Notes: generated by a model not told the origin, from the letters alone. A stretch of DNA of 64,000 nucleotides from Neocallimastix lanati (nom. inval.) (GCA_016946835.1 JACVTC010000132.1:173501-237500), one strand, 5' to 3'; shown: positions 11,060 through 23,069, numbered from the stretch's first letter. Program-made: numbers and translations.

Positions 11060-11735
11060 GAATATAAGTATAAAGTACAGATTGAATAAAATAAAATAAA
11101 ATAAAATAAAATAAAATAAAATTAATAGTAGAATATTAAATATAAAGTACAGATTGAATAAAATAAAATAAAATAAATAGTAGAATATAAATATAAGTAG
11201 AGATTGAATAAAATAAAATAAATATCTAATATTTTTTTTTATTAAAGAATATTACAGATCAATGTTTTAGAAATGAAAATTTTTTACATTTTTATTGTAT
11301 TCAATTGATAATGTAATTTAATATAAAAAACAATGTTATTGATTGTTAATAATCTCATTAAATATAAATGATTTTTTTGTTTTCTAACATATATAATTAA
11401 ATAAAACATTTTATTTTTAAAAATAAATTGTCTTTAATATTCTTTAATTAAAAATAATAATAAATATTTACTTTATTTTATTTTATATACTTGTACTTTT
11501 ATATTATTACATTCAATATTTATTTTATTTTATTTTATTTTATTTTATTTTATTTTATTTTATTTTATTTTATTTTATTTTATTTTATTTTATTTTATTT
11601 TATTTTATTTTATTTTATTTTATTTTATTTTATTTTATTTTATTTTATTTTATTTTATTCAATCTGTACTTATATTTATATTCTACTATTTATTTTATTT
11701 TATTTTATTTTATTTTATTTTATTTTATTTTGTAT
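11060..11735. repeat. Inverted subterminal repeats and TTTTA microsatellite
   Basis: The unit AGTACAGATTGAATAAAAT with TAGTAGAATAT occurs three times in direct order at 11060-11222 and in inverse orientation at about 11660-11690. Between and around them run long TTTTA pentamers, the longest at about 11520-11658. The same unit forms a six-copy array at 26577-26860 and single relics at 55523-55590 and 56318-56362. The long frame at 11491-11787 is translated microsatellite, not a gene. Confidence 0.75.
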
Positions 11736-11888
11736 ACTTGTACTTACTATTACATTCTTTATTTATTTATTTTTTTTTTACAAATAATTGAAAAACTAAT
11801 TTTTCAAAATTAGTATTTAGAATAATATTGGATAATTAATATAATAATTTTAATTATATAATTAAAAAATATTTATAAAAATATAGAA

Positions 11889-12924
11889 ATGGAAGAAAAT
11901 CTAATTATTGATGTAAATGAGTCTAACAAAGGAAAAAAATAAATTATTATCAATAAAAAATATAAATTTAATTTTTCATATATAAGAAAAGATAATTCAA
12001 AAGTTTATGTACAGAAATAAATGTAAATCTTTTATTATTTTAAATAAGAAAGAAATCTTAAAATATGATAGTTCACATAATCATCCTGAAAAAGAATACG
12101 ATATATCTCTATCTATAATGAAACATAAAATTAAAGATGGAATTGAAAAAAGTTCAATTCCTTATGGTATAAAAATAAAACCCCTATATAATAAAATTTC
12201 TAAAGAAATGAGATTTATATGTTCAGAATATAATTCAATTAAATCCCAAATATCAAGAAATTTAAATAAAAACTACCATCCAATGTAACAACATTTACTG
12301 AAATTCCTAATGAATCTAAATATTATAAAACAATATAAAACAAAGTGAGGTGAAAATTTTATGATATTCAAAAAATATTAATTTAATAATTTTTCAATCT
12401 CCTTTTCAAGTAAAATTATTTAGGGAATATAATAATGATATATTTGTTGATGGTACATTTTATATTGTCCCTAAATTTAGTTATCAATTATTTATTACAA
12501 GAACTTACGCTAAAGAATTAGATAGTTTTTACACTACTTCTTTTGCAATATTACAAAATAAAGAACAAGAAATATATAAAATATTTAAAAAATTAAAAAA
12601 AAAAAATGCTAATACATGTAACAATAATATTATAGTTTCAGAATCAACAGTTATTTAAATAATTTATTTCCAACAATACCATCTTATTATGAATTAATAG
12701 ATAAATTAAATAAACTTAAACATTTACCATATTATGATTATCAAAGAAAAATAAGAGGAATTTGGAAAATAAAAAAAAGAGCAATAAATAAAGCTAATGA
12801 AATCAGTGTCTTAATTGAACACTACAAAAATATTGAAACCAAGTTAATTGATACTAAATATGATAGAAATAATACTATTAATTTGTGGTTTGATTGTTTA
12901 ACTGATTTAAATAATATAATATAA
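11889..12924 (+). pseudogene. MULE transposase, family B, internally deleted
   Basis: The ATG at 11889 starts the same protein as 26981, but codon 18 is TAA where the sister copy has CAA, and the preceding codon is AAA instead of GAA. A deletion removes the first Cys of the FLYWCH-like finger near 12005. The core Asp is seen in VDGTFYIVP (about 12448), then the element jumps from the region before the second catalytic Asp straight to a SES motif (12637) near the Glu, losing roughly 300 bp. The C-terminal tail ending DLNNII is intact. Non-functional. Confidence 0.75.
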
Positions 12925-13366
12925 ATATTATTTTATAATAAATAATTAAAAAATGAGGGATAACCAAACGAAATAATCAAAATTCTGTCATTCAAAAATT
13001 TAATTTATAAAGCTAATTAAATATATACAGTTTAAATAAATTTTCAAATACGTCTCTATAATTAATAATTTTATCATTATAATTATTATTTTTTTTAATA
13101 ACATTTAAATAAGAGAATTATTATTAATAATATTTATATTTTTAATAACATTTATATTTTTATATAATTTGTTACTATTAGCATTTAAATAAAAGAATTA
13201 AAATCATAAAATCTAACCATTATATGATTTATTTAATTATTCACTTAATAATTAATTTAAAAAGTGAAATAACAAAATAATACAATAAAATAATATTATG
13301 TAGCATAATATAGCTATAGCCACAAATTTATATATATCACGTGAAAAAAATTGGCGTAATGCAACC

Positions 13367-14589
13367 TCCCCAATAATTATATAAACTTATTTTAATTCAT
13401 AAAAATTTTTATGTAAAAAAGAATTCATACAAATAATTTAAAAAAAAAAATAAATAAATAAATAAATAAAAACTAAAATAAGATTACAATAAAACTAAAT
13501 AAAAAAAATATTAATAAAATGAAAAAAAAAGTAATCATTTCTTTATTTTATTTTATTTTATTTTTTTAAATAATGAGAAACAAAAAGAATTCTTATTTTT
13601 GATTTCATTTTTACTAGAAATCAAAGGTTTATTTGTGTAGCTACCACAATGAGCACCATTAACAAATTTAATTAATATTAAGTTATATAGAATACAAAAT
13701 GAATAAATACTAATAGAATTTCTATATTTTAAACTTTAAAGATAAAGTAATTTTTGTTGTTATTGTGTATTATGTTTTGAGTTATTATAATTATATATGT
13801 TAGTAAAAAAGAATATACTGGTAATGGGGATTATATGCATACGACATGCTTTTGTAATGTCAATGAATAATCTTTGAAACATTTCATTATTTAAAAAAAT
13901 CCATAATTATTATTATTAATTTGATTCATGTTTAATGGGATAGTTTGATGTTATATGGGTGAAAGAATTAAAAAAAAAATAAAATAAATAAATAAAAGGA
14001 GTTTAATTAATAAAAGAGAATAAATAAATTTAAATAGTGAAAAATGTCTCATATAAAATTTAATTTATTTTGTTAAAAAATAAAATCAATTTTAAGCATT
14101 AATAACCGTTCAATATTAATATTTGGGAGAAATTTCATTTTAGTTTCTATGATTTAAATCTTTATTTATTATAACTTATAAGAGTTTATTATATAATTAT
14201 TATATAATAATTAATATTTTTATATAATAATCATTAATAAAATTATTAAGATTTAAAATAAGAAATTTTTTTTTATATTTATAATTAAAATATTATAAAG
14301 TAATAATAAAATAATAAAAGCTATTTAATATAAAAATTATAAAATTTAAAAAAAAAAAATAGAATATAAATAATAGAATAATTATAATATCAATAATTTG
14401 AATATTTATGATTTGATTTTTCATCACAATATCTGTTTAATAATAGTTCTAATTTTATCCGTCAATAATTTTTATATTTTTTAAAGTTTTTATTTAATTT
14501 TTATATTAATACAATATTTTTCTATTAAAAACTTAAATTATAAATAAATAAATTAAATAGAATAAAATTGGGTAAAATTTAATTATGTC
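13367..14589. other. AT-rich intergenic region with one TLDc relic
   Basis: Apart from the TLDc scrap at 13550-13690, I see only AT-rich DNA and short AAAT repeats. Confidence 0.5.
13550..13690 (-). pseudogene. TLDc-domain fragment
   Basis: The minus strand reads INFVNGAHCGSYTNKPLIS followed by KNSFCFSLF, aligning with the TLDc core of the genes at 42-53 kb (LVLIKTTEGTRFGGYTDKAW then NNSFCFSLS). It is short, diverged and has no start, so it is a relic of the family well away from the main cluster. Confidence 0.55.
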
Positions 14590-15119
14590 TTCATATATAT
14601 ATATATAAATTTTAAATAAAATTTTTATTTTTAAATGGATATTTACTTAATGAATAAATGATGTAAAATGACAAATAAAACATAATAAATAATAAATAAT
14701 TGAATAATAATAATAATTATAATAAATAATAAATAATAAATAACAAATAATATATTAATAAATAATAATAAATTAATAAATAAATAAATAGTTAATAAAA
14801 ACAATGATGATAATAGAAATATTAAAGATATGAATCTTTATATTTTACATATAAAAATAATTGAAAATATTTTCATATTAGTTTAATTAATAAATATTTA
14901 ATTTAACAGATATATGTAAAGTAATCATTTAATATCATTATTACTCAAAAAGATAAACTGAAGATCTTGATATTAAAAAGAACAATCGAAATAAAAAAAA
15001 AAAAAAAAAAAAAGATGACTATTTAAATTGAAAATATATTAATATAAATATTAATCAATATTTTCTTAAATTATTCTTCATAATATAATATGAATAATAC
15101 TGATTAATTTTTATTTCTT

Positions 15120-15181
15120 AATTGATTATTAATTGTTAATTGTAATCTTAAAAATTTTAGGATTACAATTAATAATCAATT
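15120..15181. repeat. Imperfect palindrome upstream of GH43
   Basis: AATTGATTATTAATTG continuing to TAATC at 15147 is complementary to 15161-15181, with a 7-base bulge on the left arm and a 13-base loop. A related arm pair is kept in copy B (31819-31880). Role unknown; it lies over 1.1 kb from the gene start. Confidence 0.6.
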
Positions 15182-16290
15182 AGGTCATCTTTCAATTTTT
15201 TTTTAAAAAAAGGATATAAATATAATGTATTTTCAATATTTATATATTTTTTTTATTTATTTTATTTTATTTAATTTAATTTTAATTAGTCCTTTTTTTT
15301 TTAATATAAAATAATATCTTTAAATATTTTAGGTTTTGATAAAATATCTTATTAAATATATATAAATCCAATTACATAAATATTAATTAAAATAATGATA
15401 ATAAATAATAATAACAAAATAATTTTTAATATAAGATATTTAATAGTTTTTATAATTTTTTATAATTATAAATATTAATAAAATAGAATAAAGAAGAGCA
15501 GAGAAAACACAAAAGACATGCATTTCCTTTCATAAATCAAATATTTTTAAAGTTTTTTTTTATTTTATTTTATATTTCGTGTAGAATCAATTAAAAATTA
15601 TATAATAAACTTTATTTATTATATATTTAATTAATTTTAATAAAAAAAAAGAGAGAGAGATAATAAATGAAAATTTGTGTTACGCAATTTTAATTTAAAT
15701 TAATTTTTTTTTATTTAATATAAATTTAATTAATTATTATAAAATCATTTTTTTTATTACATTAATTTAATTTTTATAGATTATATATAATATTAATATT
15801 AATATTTTATTATATTATATATTATATATGACAAATTATTAAAGTAGATATTATAATATATATTATATTAATATTATACTTTTATTATTAATTATAAATA
15901 GGAGTTAACCTATTTAAATTTAAATTAAATTTACATATATAAAGTTTTGTAATACATGAATGACTAATTAAAGATAAAATCATATCCATATTCATATTTT
16001 TAATTTTTTTGTTTGTATATATATAACAATTGTATTTTTTTTTTTCTCTTTTTTTTTTGGTTTCAAATATTTTTTTTTTTAAAAAAAATATTTATATATA
16101 ATAAAAGAAAAGATAAGAATAACTTTAAAATAAAAATAAAATTTTTATAAAGGCTAAAAATATTTTATTATATATATTATTTATAATTTTTTTTTATTAA
16201 AAGTTTTTGTATATATATATAAAATATTAATAAAACAAATTAACTTGAAATAATTAAAAGTTTATAAAACTCTGTAAATAGATAAAAAAA

Positions 16291-18051
16291 ATGAAATCTA
16301 TTCTATTTTCATATATTATTACATTAACTTTAACATTAACTAGTAGTATAGTTTATGGAGCAGGAGCAAGTTCTTTTAGTAATGTTACTCCTGGTAAGTC
16401 TATAAAGGATTTAGCTAATCATAATCCATTGTTTACTCATAGATATAGTGCTGACCCAGGTGTTATGGTTTATAATAATAGAGTTTATGTCTATGCTACT
16501 AATGATGGTGATGTTGCCACTAAATTTACAGACGATAATACCTATAGTCATATTAATTCACTTAATGTCATGTCTTCTGAAGATTTAGTTAATTGGACAG
16601 ATCATGGTTCAATCTTAGTTGCTGGTAATAATGGTGCTGCTAAATGGGCTGGTAATTCATGGGCTCCATGTGCTACTTATAAAAAAATTAATGGAAAGGA
16701 TAAGTTCTTCCTTTACTTTGCTAATAATGCTAATGGAATTGGTGTTTTAACTAGTGATTCTCCTACTGGTCCTTTCAAAGATCCAATTGGTAAAGCTCTT
16801 ATCACTCGTCAAACTCCAAATTGTGGTGATGTCGCTTGGCTTTTTGACCCAGCTGTTTTAGTTGATACTGATGGTACTGGTTACCTTTACTTCGGTGGTG
16901 GTGTACCAGACGGTAAGGATGCTGCACCAAAAACTATTAGAGTTGTTAAATTAGGAGCCGATATGGTAAGTCTTGCCGGAACTCCACAACTTATTGATAC
17001 TCCATATGTATTTGAAGATTCTGGTATAAATAAAATTGGAAATACCTATTACTATTCTTACTGTACCAATTGGTCTGCAGGTGAACCTTATGGACAAGCT
17101 AGAATTGTTTATATGACCAGTAGTAATCCAATGGGTCCATTCACATATCAAGGTGTCTGTTTAAATAATCCAGGAGAAGATTTCCAAACTTATGGAAATA
17201 ATCATCATACTATTATTGAATTCAAAAATAAATATTACATTTTCTATCATACTGAATGGCTTAATAAGCAAGTTTTCGGAACTCAAAAGGGTTATCGTAC
17301 TTCCTTTGTTAATGAAATTACATTCAGTAATGGCAAATTTGAAAAAGCTAAGGGTACCTACGAAGGTGTATCACAATTGAGTGATGTAGATGGCAGTAAG
17401 GTTAATAACGCTTCTAGTTTTGCTTGGCAATATGGTATTACTATTAAGGGTCAAGATAATGCTCTTCCTGTCAATTATGTTAAAGGAGCTTGGACAGGTA
17501 TTTCCAATGTCGATTTAGGTAATGCTAAATCTATTACTCTTAAAGCTTATGCTCCAAATGGTGCTACTATTAAGGTTTGTGTTGGAAGTGAAAATGGAAC
17601 TGTTCTTGGTTATGTTGATATTCCAAAGGGTAACAGTTTACAAAATGTTACAGGAAATCTTGATAATGCTTCAGGAACAAAGAATCTTTTCTTAGTTTCT
17701 TCTGGTGATGCTACCATTGAGTCATGGCAACTTACTGGAGGTAATAGTAGCAGCACTCCATCACCATCCAATGGATCTAGTGACTGTTGGTCTCAATCCT
17801 TAGGTTATGGTTGTTGTAGCGGTTGTATTGATGTCATTATGACCGATAATGATGGTGAATGGGGAGTAGAAAATGATGATTGGTGTGGTATTCCAAAGAC
17901 TTGTAATTCCAATAATGCCAGTAGTTCATGCAGCGGTGCCCAAGGTTATCCTTGCTGTAAATCCACTTGTTCATCATATTTCCAAGATAACGATGGTGAA
18001 TGGGGTGTTGAAAATGATGATTGGTGTTTAATTAATAAATCTATTTGTTAA
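16291..18051 (+). CDS. GH43 glycosidase with CBM6-like module and two fungal dockerins (copy A)
   Basis: A 586-residue secreted enzyme. Residues 1-23 form a signal peptide (Lys then a hydrophobic stretch ending VYG-A). Residues about 45-370 resemble the GH43 five-bladed propeller, with Asp55 (SADPGVMV) as likely base, Asp186 (FDPAVL) as pKa modulator and Glu242 (FEDSGINKIG) as acid; a His pair at 305-306 fits the central conserved His. Residues about 375-484 look like a CBM6-type beta-sandwich (assignment by layout and text such as AWTGISNVDLG). A Ser/Pro/Asn linker (485-497) leads to two cysteine-rich dockerins at about 499-538 and 547-586, each with the DNDGEWGVENDDWC motif. Family knowledge suggests arabinoxylan arabinofuranosidase or beta-xylosidase activity in the extracellular cellulosome; substrate specificity is inferred. 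The start is the only Met before the signal peptide. No intron is evident. The near-twin at 32898 differs at roughly 27 positions. Confidence 0.93.
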   Translation: MKSILFSYIITLTLTLTSSIVYGAGASSFSNVTPGKSIKDLANHNPLFTHRYSADPGVMVYNNRVYVYATNDGDVATKFTDDNTYSHINSLNVMSSEDLVNWTDHGSILVAGNNGAAKWAGNSWAPCATYKKINGKDKFFLYFANNANGIGVLTSDSPTGPFKDPIGKALITRQTPNCGDVAWLFDPAVLVDTDGTGYLYFGGGVPDGKDAAPKTIRVVKLGADMVSLAGTPQLIDTPYVFEDSGINKIGNTYYYSYCTNWSAGEPYGQARIVYMTSSNPMGPFTYQGVCLNNPGEDFQTYGNNHHTIIEFKNKYYIFYHTEWLNKQVFGTQKGYRTSFVNEITFSNGKFEKAKGTYEGVSQLSDVDGSKVNNASSFAWQYGITIKGQDNALPVNYVKGAWTGISNVDLGNAKSITLKAYAPNGATIKVCVGSENGTVLGYVDIPKGNSLQNVTGNLDNASGTKNLFLVSSGDATIESWQLTGGNSSSTPSPSNGSSDCWSQSLGYGCCSGCIDVIMTDNDGEWGVENDDWCGIPKTCNSNNASSSCSGAQGYPCCKSTCSSYFQDNDGEWGVENDDWCLINKSIC

Positions 18052-18129
18052 TAAATTCAAAAAAAAAAAAAAAAAAAAAAAGATAAAAAAAAAATTAATG
18101 GAAAAAAGAAAATAAATATAATATATAAA

Positions 18130-18207
18130 CATTATTGCTCGATGTAATAATGAGTAAAATTTTTTTTTATTTTATATATATAAATATTATTACTCGATGT
18201 AATAATA
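18130..18207 (+). other. Paired hairpins in the GH43 3' region (copy A)
   Basis: Two 23-base hairpins lie about 80 and 135 bp after the stop. At 18185-18207, TATTATTAC and GTAATAATA pair perfectly around the loop TCGAT. At 18130-18152 a similar stem has one G-T wobble and the same loop. Both are kept in copy B, so they may be 3' UTR elements affecting mRNA processing or stability; function unproven. Confidence 0.6.
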
Positions 18208-18265
18208 AAATTATGTATTTATAAATTTATATATATAATATAAAACTTTTTAGATTATACTTTAC

Positions 18266-18720
18266 ATAGTATTATCTTTTACATAGTATTTTCGCTAATA
18301 TTACATTATCAAATAAAATTAAAAAAGAAATAAATATTAAAAAAAAAAAAAAAAAAAATAAAATAAAATAAAAAATTTAAAAATTTAAGAAAATATTTAT
18401 TTATAAATTATTTAATTATTTAATTTTAATATTATAAGGATTATTTATTTGTGAGTATATATATTATTTTTTGCAATTTTAAAATAAAAAAGAAATAAAA
18501 AAAGAAGTTAATAATACATTTTCCATTTATGGAAAAATTATAAATGGAAAATATATTATTATTTTAGATTTTAATGATACTTTTGTGTTGAGATTAATGG
18601 ACACTATACTGTTCTATTTTAAAGATGATTTTATATTTAATGGATGAAAAATGAATGAATATGAATGAATTATTGATTAATCATTTTTTTTTAAAAATTA
18701 TTATTTTTTTAAAAATTATA
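18266..18720. other. AT-rich intergenic region between GH43 and LINE
   Basis: No gene. It contains an inverse copy (about 18372-18402) of a roughly 30-bp segment present at about 34978-35008 in the other duplication block, and an inverted repeat near 18522-18560 (TCCATTTATGGA region). Confidence 0.5.
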
Positions 18721-18726
18721 TATAAT

Positions 18727-20127
18727 ATGGTGATTCGACCAGACACACCTCTTTTTCAAAATAAAAGAGATCCTACTTTTTATCTTGCTGGTCAACCAAT
18801 CCCAATAACTAAATGTTATACCTATTTAGGTATACCATTTGATAAAAGCTTATCATTGAACCCTATTATTAAATTACTTAACTCTAAAGTTACTAAAGCT
18901 CTCTTTTCTGTTAGTAAATTTCTTTCAAACTCCAAAATTCCTATTCCATTTAAAAAGATTATAATTAACTCTTATGTACTTAGTAAAGTCTCTTACTTTG
19001 CGCCTTTACTTGGTTCAAATAAAGCTAGAACAAATAATACTCAGAAATTAATTAATAAAGGATTAAGATGGATTGCAGGTATACAAAAAGCCAAATCATT
19101 TATTAATGTATATTCTATTTCAAAAGATTTACATATTCCTCCATTGTCAGCTAAGTGTGCTTTGTCTCAAGTCAAATGTTTTGATAAATGGAAAGATTCA
19201 AATTGTATTATTTCCTATTTAGTTAATAATATTCCAAGATCTAGAAAATATACATGGACAAAAGAAAGTAGAACTCTTAAACGTAAACTAGAGAAAAGAG
19301 GTAATAACAATAATAAAATCAAGGATTTTTATTGGAAAAGAGATATGAAAATCAATTCTATTAAAGCTGAGTTTTATGACAAAAACAAATTCGAAGAAAC
19401 ATCAAAATTTATTAAACTTTGTTATGAATATCTTAATCTTTCATATGGTTTCTATTGGCTATTGAGAGCACGAAGCGGATATAGATTAGATGCTAGAATT
19501 GCTAAAGCTGCAAAAATTGTAGATCAAATGTGTCCTAATTATTGTCCCTGTTGTAAAAAGTAATAAATAATGGATAAGTCATTGGTTAATTGATTGTCCT
19601 TTTTTCAATCATATTCGTAGTAAAGTTAATGATAAAATTTTATTTTTATATAATGCTTTTTACCGTGGCAACCTAACAAATGATATAGTTAATAGTAATA
19701 ATGATAATAGTAATAGTAATAGTAGAATAATAGTAATAGTAATAATAGTTATAGTAATATTAGTAATAATTTTTTTAGTAATGTTAGTAATAGTATTGAA
19801 AATAATGTGTATATTGATTCTAGTGTGTGTGAAAAAGTGTTTAATTTCCTTCTTGGAGGTCGAAGTATTAATAATAGTACAAGGGAATGGAAGTATCTAT
19901 TTAAGTGCCAGATGAAATCAGGTGCTTATTCTGATACTCCATTCTTGGTGGTTACTGCGGCACTTCTTCAATCGATTATACCTATTGCTATTGGCCAGCA
20001 ATGGTCTTTGTTCAATAGGTTCAAATCGAACCGTACTACTACTACCAAGAGCGTCAATGCTGAAGAAACAGTAAGACAGGCCAGCAAGGCTAGCGCAACC
20101 AATGAAGATCATAATTTTGTATCTTAA
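18727..20127 (+). pseudogene. LINE reverse transcriptase C-terminal part
   Basis: A frame from 18727 to 19563 begins inside the RT thumb (YTYLGIPFDKSL is typical) and runs through an alpha-helical region to a Cys cluster, CPNYCPCCKK. After a frame change the text continues HWLIDCPFF, completing a C-C-H-C-like knuckle usual at the end of LINE ORF2. A Ser/Asn microsatellite (19690-19760) and a last frame to 20127 (VFNFLLGGRSINN) follow; LLGGRSI recurs in the fragment at 35.8 kb, showing the two belong to one family. The catalytic palm of the RT is absent. Confidence 0.75.
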
Positions 20128-20158
20128 AATTATGATTAACATTGTGAAGTCAAAATTA

Positions 20159-20182
20159 ATTATTATACTTCAGTATAATAAT
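20159..20182 (+). other. LINE 3' hairpin
   Basis: ATTATTATAC and GTATAATAAT pair over 10 bp around TTCA, 32 bases after the last LINE stop. Some LINE RTs recognise 3' stem-loops; whether this one does is unknown. Confidence 0.45.
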
Positions 20183-20509
20183 GCCCTTATGAAGTCTTAC
20201 AAATATTAATTAAATGAAACTAGAATATATTATACCATTATTTTATTTTATTTTGTGTTTTATTTTTTGTTTATTTTTTTTATCTTTTTTTTTATTATTT
20301 TATTACATGTATTTTATCAAATATTTAATTAATAAAGATGAAACAAGTTTGCTGCCGTTAAAAAAAAAAAAAAAAAAAAATATATATATATAATATATAT
20401 ATAATTTTTACTTGATCTTTTTAAAACATCATAAATATTAATAATATTAATAGTGATAAAACCCATAATCATTTTCATCACCACTTTGGAATGCTGTATT
20501 TTGGAACAT

Positions 20510-20998
20510 TGCATTTCGGAATGTGGCTTTTAAATTTAAATTTGATTCTTAATTTAGCGACCCATATCTTTTTCTTTTTTGAATGATTGTATATAAATAA
20601 ATAAATAAAAATAGCAATATATATAAATGGTTTAATTTTTTTTTAAATAAACATAGAAATAAATATAAATAAGTTAATTGATTTTATATTCTTTTTATTT
20701 TTTTTTATTTTAAAAAGAAAAAAAAAATTTTTTCATAAACACATTATTTACAATAAATATTTATTATTATTTTAACAAAAAATACTAAAGTATGTCATTA
20801 AAATTAAATATTTTTATTTTCTATTGTAACAAAAGATATTAAAATATTATTAATTATTATTTTATTTTTTATTATTTATTAAAAATTTAAATATTGTTAT
20901 TTATTTATTAAAAATTATTAAAGCTATCCTTACATCAACGTTATTTTAAAGTACTCGCATTTCATATAAAGTCACGAAATGCAACATTCCGAAATGCA
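20510..20998. mobile_element. MITE with TGCATTTCGGAATGT ends
   Basis: TGCATTTCGGAATGT at 20510-20524 is exactly complementary to 20984-20998. The 489-bp interior is non-coding and AT-rich. The terminal core is the same as in the MULEs and the MITE at 8915. Confidence 0.75.
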
Positions 20999-21110
20999 CC
21001 ACATTCAAAAAATCTATCAAAATTATCTGGGTTCACATCTTCCATATACTTATATTTTGAACTATTAAAATAATAAAAAATTTGACTATAAGATATTTTT
21101 TTTTTAGACT

Positions 21111-21318
21111 AGGAAAAAAATACACTTCCAGTGCTTTATTAAATAGATGAATATATTTTTATGTATTACATTTTTTAAAAAAAATATATTATATAATTTA
21201 AAGATAAAATTAATATGAATGTAAAAGATTAAGTAAAATAAAAAATAATAATAAAAAGAAAAAAAAAATTAATTAATAATAGAAAATTTAATGTAATAAA
21301 GAATAAAAATAAGTTCAA
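21111..21318 (+). repeat. Detached block of the GH43 duplication
   Basis: Matches 35033-35258 over about 200 bp, including CACTTCCAGTGCTTTATTAA and ATGTAATAAAGAATAAAAAT. The LINE and MITE lie between it and the GH43 copy A block. Confidence 0.75.
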
Positions 21319-21750
21319 TAGTAAAAAAAAAAAAAAATATCGATCTGATGTATACTATGTGTAATAACATGATCACCAGTTAAATCTAAAATAATAAAAC
21401 AAAGAAGTAACATCTTTAAAATAAATAATTTGGAATTCACAAAACTCTCCCCTGAACCACAAGAAAGATCATTAAAAATTGAATTATTTACTATAGGTTT
21501 GATAATAGAAAGTAATTTGACATTTTAACAATAATTTATTTAATCAACTATGTAGGTCTTATTACACAAAAAAAAAAAAAAAAAAAAAAAAAATACCTAA
21601 ATTAATTTTATATATATAAATTATTTATTTATTTATTATTTACTTTATTCATTTATTATTTATTACTTTCATTTTATAATATTTTAATAATATATAATCA
21701 TATATATTTAATATATTATAATTTTACATATTATTTAAAATAAATATATA

Positions 21751-21972
21751 TCAAAAAAAAAACTGAGTTCCTAAATTAAGTTCGTCAACTTTACCATTAA
21801 TATAATTCACAAATCCTAATATTGAAACATCGCTTGAACCTATTAATTCTAAAGAATTACCACTATTACTACTAACCAAGATTATCTTATTTTTTTGATA
21901 ATGAGGACCTATATCAATTGTAGCATTATTTGAATTATTAATATTATAATAAAATTTATAGCAACATGATAA
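21751..21972 (-). other. Orphan open frame, unrecognised
   Basis: On the minus strand about 70 codons are open to a TGA at 21751-21753, reading ATIDIGPHYQKNKIILVSS and later LGFVNYINGKVDELNLG. Codon use is less biased to A/T than the surrounding DNA, so it may be the last exon or a relic of a gene. No Met start is visible and I do not recognise the family. Confidence 0.3.
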
Positions 21973-22360
21973 AAAAAATTAAAAAAAAAAAAAAATATAA
22001 AATAAAAATTAAAGAAAATTATCTAAAGAAAAAAATATAAAATAAAAATTAAAGAAAATTATCTAATTTTAACATTTTATTAGTATAAAAAATATATTAT
22101 TTATAATTATAATATTTAATTAGTTCGATTTAACGAATAACTTGTATATTTTATTTTTATTTAATTTTTTAAATATTAAAAAAAAAATAAAAAAATTTAT
22201 TTAATTTAGAAAAAAAGAAAAATATAACATTACTAAAACAAAAAAAAAAAAAAATAAAATATTAAATTTCTTTTTTAATGATTTTATATTTAATGATTGA
22301 AAATTTGAAAATAGATGAAATGAATTATTGAATAATCATTTTCTAAAAATTTTATTTATA

Positions 22361-22525
22361 TTATTCAAATGAAACTTGATAATATTCATATTCATTACAT
22401 ATAGCAACACTATTTGGAATAATATTATAAATTTTGCTCTTAAACAAGGAAAAGCAAAAAGAATTATTATCCACGATATTTTCTCCACATGAAGTTCATG
22501 CTTTATCTATGTAGCCACCAAAACA
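22361..22525 (-). pseudogene. TLDc C-terminal fragment
   Basis: The minus strand gives GENIVDNNSFCFSLFKSKIYNII, then a deletion, then YEYYQVSFE and stop, aligning with the C-terminus of the TLDc genes at 42-53 kb. The flanking non-coding DNA (about 22020-22360) also matches the region after the TLDc gene at 44.0-44.5 kb, so a larger block was copied here and decayed. Confidence 0.7.
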
Positions 22526-22526
22526 A

Positions 22527-23065
22527 TGCTATCATAGGAATATTTCTTGGTTTTAACTTATAATCCAATTTTTACATAATTATTGATTACAAGACGCTTA
22601 GAACATATTTAGTTAAAGAAGTTGTTTTTGATGAATTAATACCAGGAAAATTAACACTTAATAATGTTGAAACCAATAACACTTCAACAAACCATTTCAA
22701 TCGAGATAATCACTCATTACATATCAAAAACGATTAAAAGATAATAAACTTAGAGACTTCTAACGATCAAAATTCAATACTATCAATAGTAACCAAGTCA
22801 ATTCCAACAATGCCAATATACAAAAAGATGAACAAACTAACTTTACCATTGATAATTCAATTGGTTCATCTAGCATTACACTAATAAATAAAGATAAGGG
22901 TAAAAATAAGTTGATTGAATGTGATTCTCATAATGAATCTAACTCAGATATTGAAATAACAGATGAAAATTATCAAGAACATATCAATGAAGATAATATT
23001 TAAAATAATAATGAAAATGTAAACAACCATGATAATATTGTCAACAGATTATCTTCAAATTTTGA
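22527..23065 (+). pseudogene. Ty1/copia integrase C-terminal fragment
   Basis: The plus strand reads GIFLGFNL, then DYKTLRTYLVKEVVFDELIPG, the typical copia block between integrase and RT (G-x-x-L-G-x then R-x-V-x-F-D-E). It continues as Asn/Ser-rich linker text with one frame change and stops. It joins directly to the TLDc fragment on the left and a MULE fragment on the right. Confidence 0.6.
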
Positions 23066-23069
23066 TATT

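Larger units (their letters stand above)
10863..13366 (+). mobile_element. MULE-type DNA transposon (family B)
   Basis: The left end GGTTCATTTCGCCAATTTT (10863 on) and the right end at 13344-13366 are inverted complements apart from one inserted base and one or two substitutions. The span is about 2.5 kb, as in the family A element. Inside are inverted subterminal repeat arrays (11060-11735) and a broken transposase (11889-12924). The transposase is closer to the copy at 26981 than to the one at 593, hence a separate family. Confidence 0.75.
14590..18265 (+). repeat. Segmental duplication, GH43 copy A block
   Basis: Flanks and gene match 30260-34855 in order: the upstream block ending in AAATAAT repeats, an inverted repeat, about 1 kb of AT-rich upstream DNA, the GH43 gene, and the 3' hairpins. 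Copy A lacks the SINE-like insertion at 30963-31129, has a single copy of the 310-bp unit that is doubled in copy B, and has far shorter AAATAAT repeats. A further shared block (21111-21318 versus 35033-35258) shows the duplication originally extended beyond the gene. Confidence 0.85.
18721..20380 (+). mobile_element. 5'-truncated LINE (non-LTR retrotransposon)
   Basis: The segment holds only the C-terminal part of a LINE polyprotein, then a 3' tail with AATAAA at 20331 and an A run at 20360-20380, the typical shape of a truncated retroposed copy. TATATAATAT borders both ends and could be the target-site duplication, but it is too simple to trust. It separates parts of the GH43 copy A duplication that are nearly adjacent in copy B, so it probably inserted after the duplication. 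Confidence 0.7.

Noticed and set aside
11491-11787. 98-codon open frame
   Set aside because: It is a translated TTTTA microsatellite giving endless Phe-Ile-Leu-Tyr.
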